From positions 15,438,494-15,502,493 of the forward strand of contig JAGGNK010003335.1 of NCBI GenBank assembly GCA_017590115.1: a stretch of DNA of 64,000 nucleotides, given 5' to 3'. Source of the DNA: Montifringilla adamsi (Eukaryota > Chordata > Aves > Passeriformes > Passeridae). The notes below the pieces were generated by a model, which saw only the letters and a list, made by a program, of their open reading frames with translations, did no database searches and was not told where the DNA came from. This document shows positions 10,523 to 50,100 of the stretch, one piece after another; the first letter of the stretch is position 1; the number at the start of each line of letters is the position of its first letter. A program made the translations under genes and the position numbers.

Positions 10523-13260
10523 CGGGCTCCGGAGCTCCGGCAGCCCGGAGGGGAAGCCCGCGGCAGGACGGGCTGGAGGAGGGCGCTCGGGGGGCCACAA
10601 CTCGTGGTCTGGAGCCGGAGAAAAGCCTCGCATGAGAAGGGAAGTGAGCATGACATCTCCAAGCCCGTGGGAAGCCCCCGTCTGCTCCGGCCGGGAGCCC
10701 CAGCTTGCGCCCCAGCCGCGGCACCGCGCTCGTCCCGTGGCCCGTGCCCGGGCACCGCCGCACCGCAGCCCGTCCCCGGCAGCCTGTCCCGTGGCCCGTC
10801 CCGTGTCCTGTTCCCTTGCCCGTTCCCGGGCCGGCGCGGCCGCGGCAGCGGCGCGGAGAACACGGGAGAGCGGCAGCACCTAAGCACATCAATATTTCAT
10901 AAAATGCCAGCAGCAACAGAGGGAGAGAGGGACCGGGAGCAGAGCAGAATATCGCACAGCTTTTTAGTGGTCTTTTTCTATTAGTGTCAGCTCTGCGGTG
11001 GTTTCAGACAGGAGAACTCTCCCTGGATGCTCCCAGAATGTCGGGATGCGGCCGCTGCAGTCACAGGACTCCGATGTTTTCAGAAGACTCACAGGGCCCG
11101 TGGCACCGTCTCCGCTGGCCAAGGAGCGCAAGAGGTGATGTCTGCAGCTCTGCTGCTGGGCTCTGCTCTGCTGGGCTCTTTGCAGCCATCACCTCCAACG
11201 AGCTCCTTTGGCTAACCCCTGCTCTGGCTGACTCGGCACCGCCCAGACCTCCCGCCCATCTGCTGCTCTTGCCATGGCTGAGGCTGCACCCCTTTCCCGC
11301 TGCAGGAGGGAATATGTAGAGAAAAATGGGACGTTTTCATGTAAATACAGGGAAAGCCTGGCACCAGATAGGGGAGCTCCGTGCCCAGAGCCTGAGTGCA
11401 GCATACCAAGCCGTGCTGTGCCGTGCCACAGACAGGGAGGAGCCCTGTTAAACTTCAGTAATGCCCAGACCCACTTGCTCCCCACAGTGCCCAGATGATG
11501 CCTCACATGGCCAGCCCAGCTGCAGGGCCAAGCAGGGGCACAGCAGCCATGGCCCCCAAGGGCCCCAGGGCTGGAGGGATGGGGGGACTCCCAGTGGCTT
11601 CAGCCCCAGCTTCAGCAGCGAGCCAGAGGCCGAGGGGGGCTGGGAAAGCGGGGGCACCTCGGTGCCAGCAGGAGCCTCCCCTGCCGCCGCCCCCAGCACG
11701 GCATCCGGGGCTCTCCCTGGCAGATGCTGGCACCGCAGCAGCCCAGAGGCCCTGCAGACAGCCCAGGGCAAAATTTTAAATTTGTCATCACGCTTCAACC
11801 TGAAATCTGAAAAAATGTAAAAAGAATGGCAGGATGTTGGTGTCTCTGAGACAACACAACCCCACGGCCGCTGCAGCTCCATGGCAGGGGCCAGTCCCAG
11901 CAGCTGGAGCCCACAGCAGCTCAGGGGCTGCCACACTGCCCCAGAGGGAGCCTTGCTGCTGAAACCAGCTCATGGCACAGAGCTGCAACCAGGATGAAGA
12001 AGGCCACTCACCTTGGGCCAAGGAAACACAGGAACATGGGCAGGTTTGAGAGGGAACATCTGCGCTGGGGGGTTTCAGGACTCCTTCCCATATGCCTGGC
12101 AGAGAAGTCAGACCGTGTCACCAACAGCCTTTTAAAAACTACAGAGATCCAAATACTTGAGAAGGTTCCCAGTTTAAAGCCTCCCTGTGAACAATTTCTG
12201 GGGCAGCAGCAGCAGCAGCAGTGACAGCAGCACAGCAGCTCTGCGCTGGTATGTGGCACAGCTTAGCCAGCAGCATTCCAGCCAGGGAACAAGGGCTCTG
12301 GGGAGGACTGGCAGGACAGATGGGGAGCCAGGGCTGCAGTGGGGCCCCAGCTGCAGCCTTCTCTGGAAAACCTGGATACCTGCTGCACCCACAGCCGATT
12401 CATTTGCAGGATTCCTTCAGCAGATCCACTGGCGCTGCAGCGGGTGCGGGTTGGGATTCCCCCGGAGAGAATCCCTGTCTCCAGGGCTTGCACAGCCCCG
12501 CTCCCCGAGGAGCACAGCCAGCAGTACCCTCGCAGCTCCGGGAGCATGCACGGCTTCCTGAGGGGATTAACCGAGCCTCCACCTGCCCCCCTGAGCCCAC
12601 CGGGAGGTTGGGAGGGTGTCCAGGCAAACGGAGAGTTGAGCCATTGGAATTCTTGGTTTCAATGAAACCCAGGGAAGTGTGTATTCGTCAAAATGACTCG
12701 TGCTCTGCAGCTCACCGTCACCTAACTGCTCCTGAAGGAGCTGCAGGCTGAGAACGCCTGACGGGAATGTTTTGAGAACACAAAGGTGAGGGGGCTGGGG
12801 TACGGCAGCAGCTCCAGCCCCCCCGAACCTGGGAGAAGCCCTGCAGCTGCTCCCGCCTGCTGGCTTGACATCAATAAAACATGGAGACGACCGGGGAACG
12901 CGGAGATAAAAGAGGATGAAAGACGCGTGGCAGACAGGCAGCCCCACTGTGTGCGGAGGATTCGAGCACTCTGGGCAAAACCCGTTCCAATGTCTGCCAT
13001 CAGAAGCGCTGGTGAGGCGGGTGCGGAGGGGACGCGGGGAGGGACACCCGGCTCCACTGCTGCCAGGGCGGAGCGGGCACCGGGCACGGAGCGGGACACA
13101 CAGGCTCCCGGGGCCAGCAGCCCACGGCCCGCCCCGATCCTCACGGCGGCAGCAGCCTCAGGCACAACACATCAACAAAGACCCCGCAGAACTCAGAGCG
13201 TGTGAAAGCCTCTGTGGCTCAGCACCGCCAAAAGGCCCCCAGCAACTCCTCACTGTCACA
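10523..13260. other. Intergenic, no gene seen
   Basis: There are degenerate CCCGTGGCCCGTGCCCGG-like repeats at about 10720-10830. An A/T-richer stretch is at 10880-11000 and a short CAG run at 12204-12221. I see no exon with recognisable homology or plausible splice partners. Confidence 0.5.
12204..12221 (+). repeat. (CAG)6 microsatellite
   Basis: Six CAG units are followed by an interrupted TGACAGCAGCACAGCAG tail. The array is intergenic with no evidence of translation. Confidence 0.85.
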
Positions 13261-14500
13261 TCTTTTTATTGAGAGCAGGAGAGGAACGGGACATGTTCAC
13301 GGAGCCAGCTGGAAAGGCCTGACGGACGGCCGCCGCCGGCCCGTGTCCCGTGTCCCGGGAGCGCGTCCGTGCCCTCGGCCATGCGGGGGTTCCTCCGCGC
13401 TGCCGCTGTCCACCGGTGCGTGATGCCCCGTCCGCGCCCGGTGCGGGCAGCGCCCACCGCACGGCTCCCCCGGGACCCCGGGCTGTCCCGGGCTCGCTGC
13501 CGAGCGTCCCCGGGAGCAGCCGCTCTCCCCGTGCCCAGGGCGTGGGTCACGGGCACCGGGACAGGGCCGGCCGTGCTCCCGCTGCCCCGTTCTATGTCCC
13601 GTTCCCGCGTGCCGGGCCCCCCGCGCGGACCCGCCGGTGCCGGGGGCTGCGGACCCGGGCCCACCGCGGCCTGGGGGCCCTGCCCCGCACAGGGCCGAGC
13701 CCCCGCGCCACTCGGAGCCCCCCGCATCGCCCGGACCCCGGGACCCCGCGGACCCCCGGACCCCAGCATCCCCCCGGATGCACAGATCCCCCGGGCCCTC
13801 GGAGCCCCCCGAACGCCCCAGAGTCCCCTCAGAGCCCCCGCGCGCACAGCTCCCCCTGGCGGCCGCCGGGCTCCCCCTTCCAGGATCGCTCATTGGCTCC
13901 GTGCCCCGTGACGTCACGGGGTGGGACATTCCCTGTGTGGTTTCAGGGGGGGCGCACCGCCGGGTGCTGGCGGTGATTGGCGCACGTGGTTCCGAGCGCT
14001 GATTGGATGCTGCTCCTCCCCTTCCCTCTACGGCTTGAGTCACTTCCGGTTCGCTCCCCGGGTCGCGCCTCACGTGACCCCAGGCGCGAGCGGCGCGGGC
14101 CAATCGCGGCGCGCCCGTCTCCCCCCATTCAAAGCCGGCGGGTGCGGCGCTCTGGCCCACCGTCTCATAACCGTGTGTTTTTCCGAGCCTGGCTCCTCGT
14201 GCGCCCCGGGGTGGGTGCCCGAGCCGCACGGCGCCGCTCTGGACGGTTCTGCCCGCTCCCGAGGGCCGAGGCCTTTTGCAGAGCCCTGCCGAGCGCCGGG
14301 CGGCTCAGCGCGGGCCAGCCCTGCCGCGGACAGCGGCGCCCGGCGGGCACGGCCCGCTGCAGGGCGCGGGGCGCACCGGCGGGCGGGGGCCGGGGCACCG
14401 GGTGTGCTCGGGCAGCTCCGGCACACAAGGGAGGGTGCGCTTCCCTGGGGCTGCGTGCCCCATCCCAGCCCTGGGTACCCATTTCCGTGGGGGGAGATTC
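13260..14500. other. CpG-rich region at TCERG1 5' end
   Basis: CpG is dense throughout, as at housekeeping promoters. The region carries the factor-site cluster at 13892-14104. Long proline/arginine/glycine-rich frames on both strands reflect base composition, not genes. The transcription start and the first TCERG1 exon should lie here, but I could not identify the exon. Confidence 0.7.
13892..14104 (+). promoter_or_regulatory. TCERG1: TCERG1 promoter element cluster
   Basis: Elements seen are inverted CCAAT boxes (ATTGG) at 13892-13896, 13976-13980 and 14002-14006, and a direct CCAAT at 14100-14104. There is a full palindromic CRE, TGACGTCA, at 13909-13916. CACGTG E-boxes lie at 13983-13988 and 14071-14076, and an ETS-type CTTCCGGT at 14043-14050. 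There is no TATA box. This combination (NF-Y, CREB/ATF, USF/MYC and ETS) is typical of CpG-island promoters, and the gene immediately downstream is TCERG1. Use of the sites is inferred. Confidence 0.7.
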
Positions 14501-14690
14501 ACAGTGAGGACCAGTAACCTTGAGCTGTGTAGCAGAACCTCTTGAAATAGTGGCACAGTTGACTTTGCCCGCTCAGACGTGCCGTGTTCTGCGCGCCCTG
14601 TTGGTGCTGGCGGGGTGTCCCCGGGCCCTTGCCGCAGCTGGTTCCCCCGGCAGCGGCAGTGACCGTGTTCCGTGTGCCTCTCTCCCCAGG

Positions 14691-42352
<27,662 letters not shown>

Positions 42353-43250
42353 CCACGGAATGCTCCTCAGCCAAGGGTGTCTGGTAAATCCAAACGCTTG
42401 CATGAGCCATCTGTCAGGTTACACACATCCATTGCCGTGAATATATTCAGACATCTGAGGAGCAGAGGCAGAAGCAGCCTTAGTGAACGTAAAATGATCT
42501 CTGGGGGGAAAACCGACAACAAAAACTCACATTAAGGGTATTTATGAGTTAATTGGAGTATGAGTGACAAATCCCAAGGTGTGGGCTGTCTGGTGGGTCT
42601 CGGGGTGGTGTGTGTGAGGTGTGGGTGTCTGGTACCTGGGGCTTTCCTCTCAGCAGTGTCCTACCCGAGCCCCACGGGTGCCGGCGCTGTGGTTTGAGTG
42701 TGTCCTGCGTGTGCCACCTGCTGCCTCCTGTGCCTGCGCTCCGGGCTCGAGGAGCTGACACGCTCTGCTAGCTTACACTGCTGACCACTGACAGCCCACT
42801 CTGGGAACACCAGTCCCAGTTCTCTGCTTCCACCCTTGGGAATGGAACTAAATCTGTTAGAGCCAGGCTTAGAGCTGAGTGGAGAACAGGGACTTGGAGA
42901 CCAAACCAGGTTTATTCACAGGCTGCTCTGTTCCTGCCCCCAGCCATCAATTTGCAGCAGTCAGGTTGCTCTGCCCTAGTGAAGTTCTGTCTAATGAGTT
43001 TTGCTCGAAGCTGGAAATCCCAGAGGTGACCGAGCAGGCCAGGACGGTTGTATAAACACATTTTTATTTACAATAAAGTGATCTTTACATACTTCTGGAT
43101 TAGACTGTGCATACCCCTCTGGGCAATTCTTGTAAACTATACTCCTGTTTTGAATGTTAAACTTGTGTTTCTAAAGTTTAATTTTGAAATGTTGGGATTG
43201 TTCAGCTTATGTATTTGAACTACAATAAACCAACCCTTTTTATATATGGA
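42353..43250 (+). other. TCERG1: TCERG1 3' UTR
   Basis: No stop-free frame of note. The tail becomes A/T-rich near 43050. AATAAA signals are at 43072-43077 and 43224-43229, so the transcript probably ends near 43095 or 43250. Confidence 0.75.
43224..43229 (+). terminator. TCERG1: TCERG1 distal polyadenylation signal
   Basis: AATAAA inside ACTACAATAAACC, followed by U-rich sequence. An alternative proximal AATAAA lies at 43072-43077, itself followed by an A/T-rich stretch. Confidence 0.65.
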
Positions 43251-45270
43251 TTGTACAGGCCTAATCCCGATTTCTGTTGGATTTTGTTGGACTTGTGAAT
43301 TTATGAGTAAAGCAAATGACTGAAGTGATACTGCCTACATTCTTGGCTGTGCTGGGCAGAACAGGGCCTGTGGCACTGAGCAGTGTGGGGTCAGCATGTG
43401 GGCCAGGGGGGTGAGCAGAATGATTTTCCAGTTTAGCCCTTTTGTCTGTTGCTTAGACATGAGCTGGCAGTGCTCGCAGAGCCAGTTTCTTTCTGCTGGT
43501 TGTGTTTACATGTGTCTTGCTCTTAGAGGAGCAGAGGCAGAAGTCCCTTCTTCCCTCATCCTGACAAGTGAATTCTTGTCAGCAGTTGGTGTTGGTGGCC
43601 AGGGCCAGGACTTGCAGGCAGCAAGAGAGAGGGGTTGTTTGACAGAGGCTGGGACAGTCTGGGGAGACGTGTGGCACTGACAGCAGAATGTGGAGCTCTG
43701 TGGTGCTCCTAGTGAGGGTGTACACCCAAAGTCGGGGGAGTGTCCCTCCCCTCTTGGTGTCTGCCCCTTCCACTGGTGTGAGGGTACCCAAACCATCTGA
43801 AGCCAGTGTCAGTCAAAGCCTGTGCTGGGACTGGAGTGGAGTAATTGCAGCTGACTAACACCAAAAGTGTGAGAGCCTGTGGGACACGTGGCTCCCACCT
43901 GGAAAGTAAAATCACAGCTGGCCAGGGAGGCTTGCAGAGCTGGGGCAGCCCTGCTGGGCTGTGGGACAGTCTCCCTGAATGACAGCCAGGTCAGCTCATT
44001 CCAGGGCTCAGCTGCCAGGACAGAGCCCCCTGACTCCCCAGCACAGGGTGGGCACAGGGGGACCCTGCTGCCCTCCCCACATCTGATGTGGTCCATCTGC
44101 CCCTGCCAGCCAGCACGGGGCCCTTGTGTGTGCCATGGTCGTGTCTGGGACACAGGTGGTGCCCAGAGCAGGATGCTGTGCTGGGGGTCCTGTCCCTGTG
44201 CCCACTCCCTGGCTCTGCCAGCATCTGGATTTCCTCTTGTCCAGCACAGCCCAGTGGGAAGCCGTGTGTTTGTTATGGCTGGTTTAGGATGTCATGAACT
44301 TGTTCATTAAATAAGATGGCTATTAATTTTAATTGATCTGGTTTATGGAGACCAGATGTTCATAAAAATTTATTTATTTGCTTATTCTGTGGATAAAAGG
44401 ATCACGCCCATGTACAGGGCTCCTGGCTAGGCGTGCTGCTGCTGGACCATGGAGCTGGTTCCCCCTGGCAGCCCAGGCAGAGTCCCCAGTTTCCCCAGAG
44501 GTAGGGGGACAGCCTGTGGAATCCTCATCCAGTGACACTGGGTTTAAGGGATGCTGACATCTTCCCTAGCACCATCCCTATGGCAGCCCAGGAGGTCCCC
44601 TGACCTGCCCTGCCCGCTGTGGCCAAGCACTCACCGCAGGGCAGAGCTTAAATCCAAGCAAGCTTAAGAAAGGGAAAGAAACTCTGCTGTTGAAAAAAGC
44701 TGAACGAATTTCTGCCTTGTGGAGCAGCCAGATCCAGCAACCCAGAAAGTGCTGTACACGATGGAGCAGAGCCAGGGCTGGGTTCCTCCTGTTTCAGTTG
44801 ATTAAAGTCCTGCAGCTAATGTGAAGGTAAATGAGTGTCCGAGGAACACGTCCCTGACTGCACAGTCCGTGCCCTGCAGCTGCTAATTAAGGGCTGCTGT
44901 TTGAATTCATCACCAGGAGCAGCCCAGAATTGGGGCAGGGACTGGGGAGGGGCTGGCAGCTCCTTCCAGGGCTGTACCCAGAACCGAGGTTCCTGTGCAG
45001 TGGGGACCTGCAGGTGCTCCCACGTTCCGCGGTGCCCCGCTGTCCCGCACCCTCAGGGGGACCCAGAATCCTCGGGGGCTTGGGGGTCCTCTGGTCACCC
45101 CCTCAGCCCAGGAGCCCTGGGCCGCCGCAGAGCCGCGTCCCCGGCGCGCGGGAGGCACAAGAGGCACCGACCACACAGACACGTTTGGGACAACTTTACT
45201 TCTGACACCGCAGCGCAGGCTTTCTTACAGAACCAAAAAGGAGCATTTTCTTATAAAATGGTGCATTTAC
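43250..45270. other. Convergent intergenic interval, no gene seen
   Basis: In mammals the intronless receptor gene GPR151 sits between TCERG1 and PPP2R2B. No frame of about 400 codons or seven hydrophobic segments is present on either strand. The interval has an A/T-rich patch at 44300-44400 and a small CpG-rich patch at about 45010-45190. Confidence 0.6.
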
Positions 45271-46841
45271 TCTTGCTATTTTATTTTACCATTTCATTTT
45301 TTAAAAAAGTTACTCCTGAAAGCCATCCCTCGGAATAAATCCATAAGCCAGTGCACTTTGTTCTTCCCTTGGAATGGCTCCTCTGAAAGTGGCGTGTGGG
45401 GGGCCCCTGCCTCCAGCCAGCTCCTGGTTCTCCGTGCAGTCCGTGAGCTCTGGGGGTGTGTAGCAGTTCCTTTCCCTGGTCGGGCATGCCATGATCCTCA
45501 TGGTGCCCGCAGAGAGGCTGTCCTGGGGGACACCTGGCCTTGGTGACTCGTGTCCGATCCCTGAAGGCCTTGGGTGCTCGGGAGCGATGGCAACAGGGTC
45601 ACCCTTGTGGAGCCACTGCCGAAGTGATGGTGTTGAATTTTGTAATTGACTTCGTTTGCTTCTTGCTGCAGGAGCAGTTTTCAGATTTACAGAAAATCCA
45701 GTCAATCTTTTTTTATTGAACAGTTGCTCAAGTAAAGAGGGACCTGACCAATCTGTAGAGTAGAAAGAGGCAGCCTCGCCATGCAAAGAGAAAGAGTTAC
45801 CGGTTTTATTATTATTATCATTGTTATTATAATGTAGGACTGCAGACAGCCTCTCTCTGACACAGTCAGGGGCTAACAGCAATATACAGTTGGATTTTTT
45901 TTTTTAGGTCATAAATTAGCAACTTATACTTTATCTTTAAAAAATTGAATAAATAAATAAATTAATTAAAAAAGAGAGAGAAAGAGAGAGAGAGAGAGAC
46001 AGTCAGTCACGACATGCAAGAGCTCACAACAGAATGAGAAAAATGACCAAAGCAAAGCCCAGAACTGCAGCAGAGCCCAGGGTTGGTTTGGTTTGCGATC
46101 AATGCAGGTCGGAAGCATCATTTATAAAGGTATTTCATATACCAAAGAAGGCACCACAGTATCTACAAAGCCAAATCCTCAGGAGGGTTCTGGGGCTGGG
46201 GGGGGCAACCTAGCTGGAGCAGACACATCTGGAGGTGCAGCACATACCCCCTGCCCCTTAAGCTTGTCCATTGCAAAACTGAACTTTTCCATTTTACGTT
46301 TGGTTTTGCTGTCTCTGTTGGTAAAACACAAAGTAATTGTAATAAAAAGACAAATGTGGAAAATGGCAAAGGGAGGCAACATTCCAATCTTCCACACAAC
46401 AGGTGGAATGTTTCTGGGATCAGGTTTAAAGCAATTGGAGTGGGACCACTGCCACCAGAGCTGGCCAGAGCCCACGGTGTGTTACCCCATCAATCCCTTC
46501 CCCAGCTGACAGCCCCCTCCAGACAGAGGGCTGCTGCCACCCCAGCACTGCCTGGGGATGTGCCTGGGGACAGGGGACAGCCAGGCCTGACATGCTCACA
46601 CTGCCCTGTAAGAAGTCTCAGCTCTCCCTGTGTAAATCTGGTGTCTGGGGGTGCCCCCAGTGGCCCCTGGGCCAGAGCGCCCCAGCGCTCCTCTGCACAA
46701 CCGCGATCTGCAGAGCAGGAACTGAACAGAGAACAGGAAGGAAAGGAAAACAAAGAAAGAAGGAAAGAAAGAAAAGGAACAGTTGAAACCTTGTGTTTAC
46801 TGGTATCAGTACATGAGACTCCTAAAGAAGACCTGGTCCTC
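45270..46841 (-). other. PPP2R2B: PPP2R2B 3' UTR (extent inferred)
   Basis: Downstream of the stop codon on the minus strand the sequence is rich in A/T and simple repeats. Candidate AATAAA signals on the gene strand correspond to TTTATT at 45805-45810 and 45280-45285. A 190-codon minus-strand frame here (45310-45882) has no recognisable domain and is probably chance. Confidence 0.5.
45949..46000 (-). promoter_or_regulatory. PPP2R2B: AU-rich element next to a CU-repeat in PPP2R2B 3' UTR
   Basis: On the gene strand 45949-45963 reads ATTTATTTATTTATT, that is, three overlapping AUUUA pentamers. It is preceded by a CU-repeat (45971-46000 read in reverse). This is the form of a class II AU-rich element beside a pyrimidine tract of the kind bound by ELAV/Hu or PTB proteins. 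Whether it lies in the mature transcript depends on the unproven 3' end. Confidence 0.5.
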
Positions 46842-47121
46842 CTAGTTAACCTTGTCCTGAAATATGTACAGGTTGTTCGTGGCTGCCACAGCGATGATGT
46901 TCTCGGAGGGGTGCCAAGCTGTGTGCAGGATCTTTTTGCTAAAGTCCAGACTGTCCACACTGATCTCGTCTTTCCTGCGCTTTCCACCCACGCAGACCTT
47001 GCGGGGTTTGAGGATGGCACGGGGTTTGCTGTTCTCCCGCGACGCCTCCAGCGTCACATCGCGCTTGGTGTTGCGGTCGAACATGCGGAAGAAGTTGTTG
47101 TAGGAGCCAGTCATGATGACA
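46842..47121 (-). CDS. PPP2R2B: PPP2R2B last coding exon
   Basis: It encodes [60 protein letters not shown] and the end [32 protein letters not shown], with stop at 46844-46842. It contains the last propeller blades and the beta-type basic loop. Confidence 0.97.
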
Positions 47122-50100
47122 CTGCAACGGGGAAGGACAGATGATTTTCACACCTTTTCAGAGGCAAACTGCTGGTGACCAGAGCAAGACTGAACACAAG
47201 AGGCATAATGTGATTTGGGTAAGCATTGGAATTTGTCTTAGGCCCTGTTGTGCTTTGTCAGCTCACTCTGATGGCTCAGACAAAAACCACAACAGCCCTG
47301 CCAGGGAGTCACACACTTCCTGCCACCTAGCTCGGTGTAAGTCACACCTGGATACTCATTATCCCCAGATTCTGGCAATCTGAAGCTAAACCCACCACCA
47401 CCTTCCTCCAGCGGTGGGTGACAGAGAGGCGGAACTGATTCTGTCCGGGAGAGAGTGGGACCCTCAGCCATCCCCACTTGCGTACAGGCTGCAGGTGTGG
47501 GCGGTCCCTGCTGCACCTGTGCAGACCCCACAGCCAGCCAAAGGCCAGGAAGGGGCTGCCAAGGGGCCACGGGAGCCCTTGGGCCAAACCAAAGGAGCAT
47601 CCCGGGGCCGAAGGCAGGCACGGCGCACGTGCTCACCTGTCAGACCCGTTCCAGACGCACTCAAACTTGTCGAAGATGCAGTCGTTCTCGTAGAGCGAGC
47701 ACAGCTTGCTCCGCAGGTAGTCGTGGACCTGCCGGTGGGAGGCACAGGATGAGCCCCCAGGGTGGCCAGCACAGCCCAGGGACTGGCAGACTCAGCCTGG
47801 CTCACAGGGTGTACCCCACGCTCGCCACAGCCGAGCTGGCAGCGTTGGGCACTGCCTGGCATCCTGTGCCCTCCCACACCGCCGTTCTTCTCACCTCCAG
47901 CCACTCTGCACACGGCCTGGGCACCCCCAGGCAGTGCCAGGGGACATCCCCTGCCAAAGGGTGACAGGACAGGGCTCCTGCTCTGCACAAGGCCTCCCAC
48001 ATGGCTCTCCCAGCATCTGAACTTGCTCTCCTCACCCACCTTCAGCCTGGGGACATGGTGCCAACCCACCAGGCAACTTGAGCCCACATTTAACCACTCT
48101 GCTTTCCACCATCTACGGGCATAAAGCTCCCACACAACAGGCCATACCCACATACCCACCCCTCCTGCCACTGGCCCAGAGAGTGGCTCAGGAAGGAACT
48201 CAGCGGGTGCCCCACTGCTGCATGCCCCTGGCTGTGCCACACTCACCTGGTAGGTCTCAATGGGCCTGTTCTCCATGTTCAAGTCCCACACCTTGACAGT
48301 GAGGTAGTCCCGGGTCATGATGTACCTTCCACTGTGGCTGAATTTGACATCAGAGATTGAGGAGATGATCTCAGAAAAAAATGACCGGTTACTTGGGTCT
48401 TCGGGCTCTTCAAAAACTGTGCAGGAGGAAAGAACAAGCCCCAGCATTAGCTGAGGTGGGAGCTCCCTGATCTCAGGCCAGGGAACTGCCACCCTGTCCT
48501 GGCACCACAGGAAGCTTCTGGGAGAGAGCACTTGCATGATGCTGTACCCAGCACCCACATGTGCTTAGATTTATCACCCCCCCACCAAGTCCTGGAGCTC
48601 CACTACAGTGGGAAAATGTCTGAAGTGCCCATATAAATGAACTCAACAATGCAGAACAGGCACTGCCCACAGCAGGACACAGAGCTGGGGCCTTTCACCA
48701 CTGGCAGAAACCTGGAGGTTTTTTCCATATAAAAAGCGACAGCAACAAGAAAAAACAAAGATCTCAGGCAGGCAGAAAGCAGCTGAACCCAGGACGTGTC
48801 TCTGTTGCTCACAGCAGGTCAGTCATGAGGCACTGGTCTCCCTGTGAAGGCTCTGTCCCTGGGTGCCTCTGGGAATGGGCAGTAGGGCCATGGCCACCAG
48901 CTCTGCTGTGTGGATCCTGCTCGGTCCCTGCACTGGCAGCAGCAGGGGCTCTGCTGGCACCGGGCTCCCAGCACACAGGCACGGCCATGACCAGGCTCCC
49001 AGCACACACACACAGAGGAGAAGCCAGGATGGGGGTCCCAGCACACAGCTGGTGCTGCCCAGTCCCTGAGCGGGTCTGCGAACCAAAGCCAGTGGCCGGG
49101 CAGGGGCTCGGGCCAGCTATTTTTGGGCTGAAGGCTTTTGTGTGGCTTTGCTCCTGCTGCAGAAGCAGATCTGGGCTGCTGAGCTCACGGAAAGGATTTC
49201 TGAGCACTAATTCCCTCTTACACAACAAACCTACTTTCTCTGGCACTGAGCAGGTGCTGCCCTGCCCGCAGCAGCTCCTTCTGCCAGCTCCCTCCTCCCG
49301 CAGCATCCTTCCCAGCTCCCTCTCCTCGGGGACCCCGAGATGGCCCTGGAGGGGAGCGTGAGTGCCACGGGGATCGCAGCCGGGGACACCAAAGGGAGAA
49401 GGGAACGAGGCACTAGGGCAGACCCAAGCCCAGGCGGGCCTCCCCACTGCCTTTTTTGTGCTCTTTTAACCCGAGGACGGCGGCGGCTGGCTCACACTTG
49501 GCGTGGCGGTCGCAGAGGGCCGCGGTGCGCATGTCGCACAGGCGGATGGTGCCCTTGCTGCTGCTGTACACGAAGGTGTTGCAGTGGTGCGGGTGGAACT
49601 CGGCCGCCGTGATCACCTCCGTCAGCTCCTCCATGTTGGCTGGTTTGATGTCCACGATGTCTGGCAGGGCCAGTCAAGGAGCCCACGCAGCCAGCCCAGC
49701 CCCTGCTGATGTCTCTGGCACCGGGGCTTCTCCTCACCCATGCAAAGCGTGTGCCAGCCAGCCCAGCCCAGCCCAGCCCCTGCTGATGTCTCTGGCACCG
49801 GGGCTTCTCCTCACCCATGTAAACCATGTGTTCCGGGCAGGCACCACCACCACAGGGCAAAGCACGGAGTGAGACCGGCCCACACCAGCAGGGGAAGGCC
49901 AACATCCAGCATGTCTTCTGCTAAGCTGGGAACCCCAGCTCTGGTACCAGCCTGAAGACCCTCTGTGGCACACGAGACCTGATCTGCCCACCCACGCCAG
50001 GCCTCAGTAAACGTCTTTTAGTGCAACATTGTGCCATGGTGAGTAGCCATACTGAAAACAGCAATGGCAGCAAAGCCCAGGGCACAACAACCAACAGAAA

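Noticed and set aside
9898..10916. Overlapping frames of 180-245 codons on both strands
   Set aside because: They are produced by the 30-bp minisatellite and GC-rich flanks; there is no conserved motif or splice structure.
13297..14229. Minus-strand 310-codon Arg/Gly/Pro-rich frame
   Set aside because: It lies in the CpG-rich TCERG1 promoter region; composition alone gives long frames on both strands.
45310..45882. Minus-strand 190-codon frame downstream of PPP2R2B
   Set aside because: It falls in the probable 3' UTR, has no domain or hydrophobic segments and is not GPR151.
47464..48558. Minus-strand 364-codon frame
   Set aside because: It is two real PPP2R2B exons plus the intron between them and flanking intron read through.
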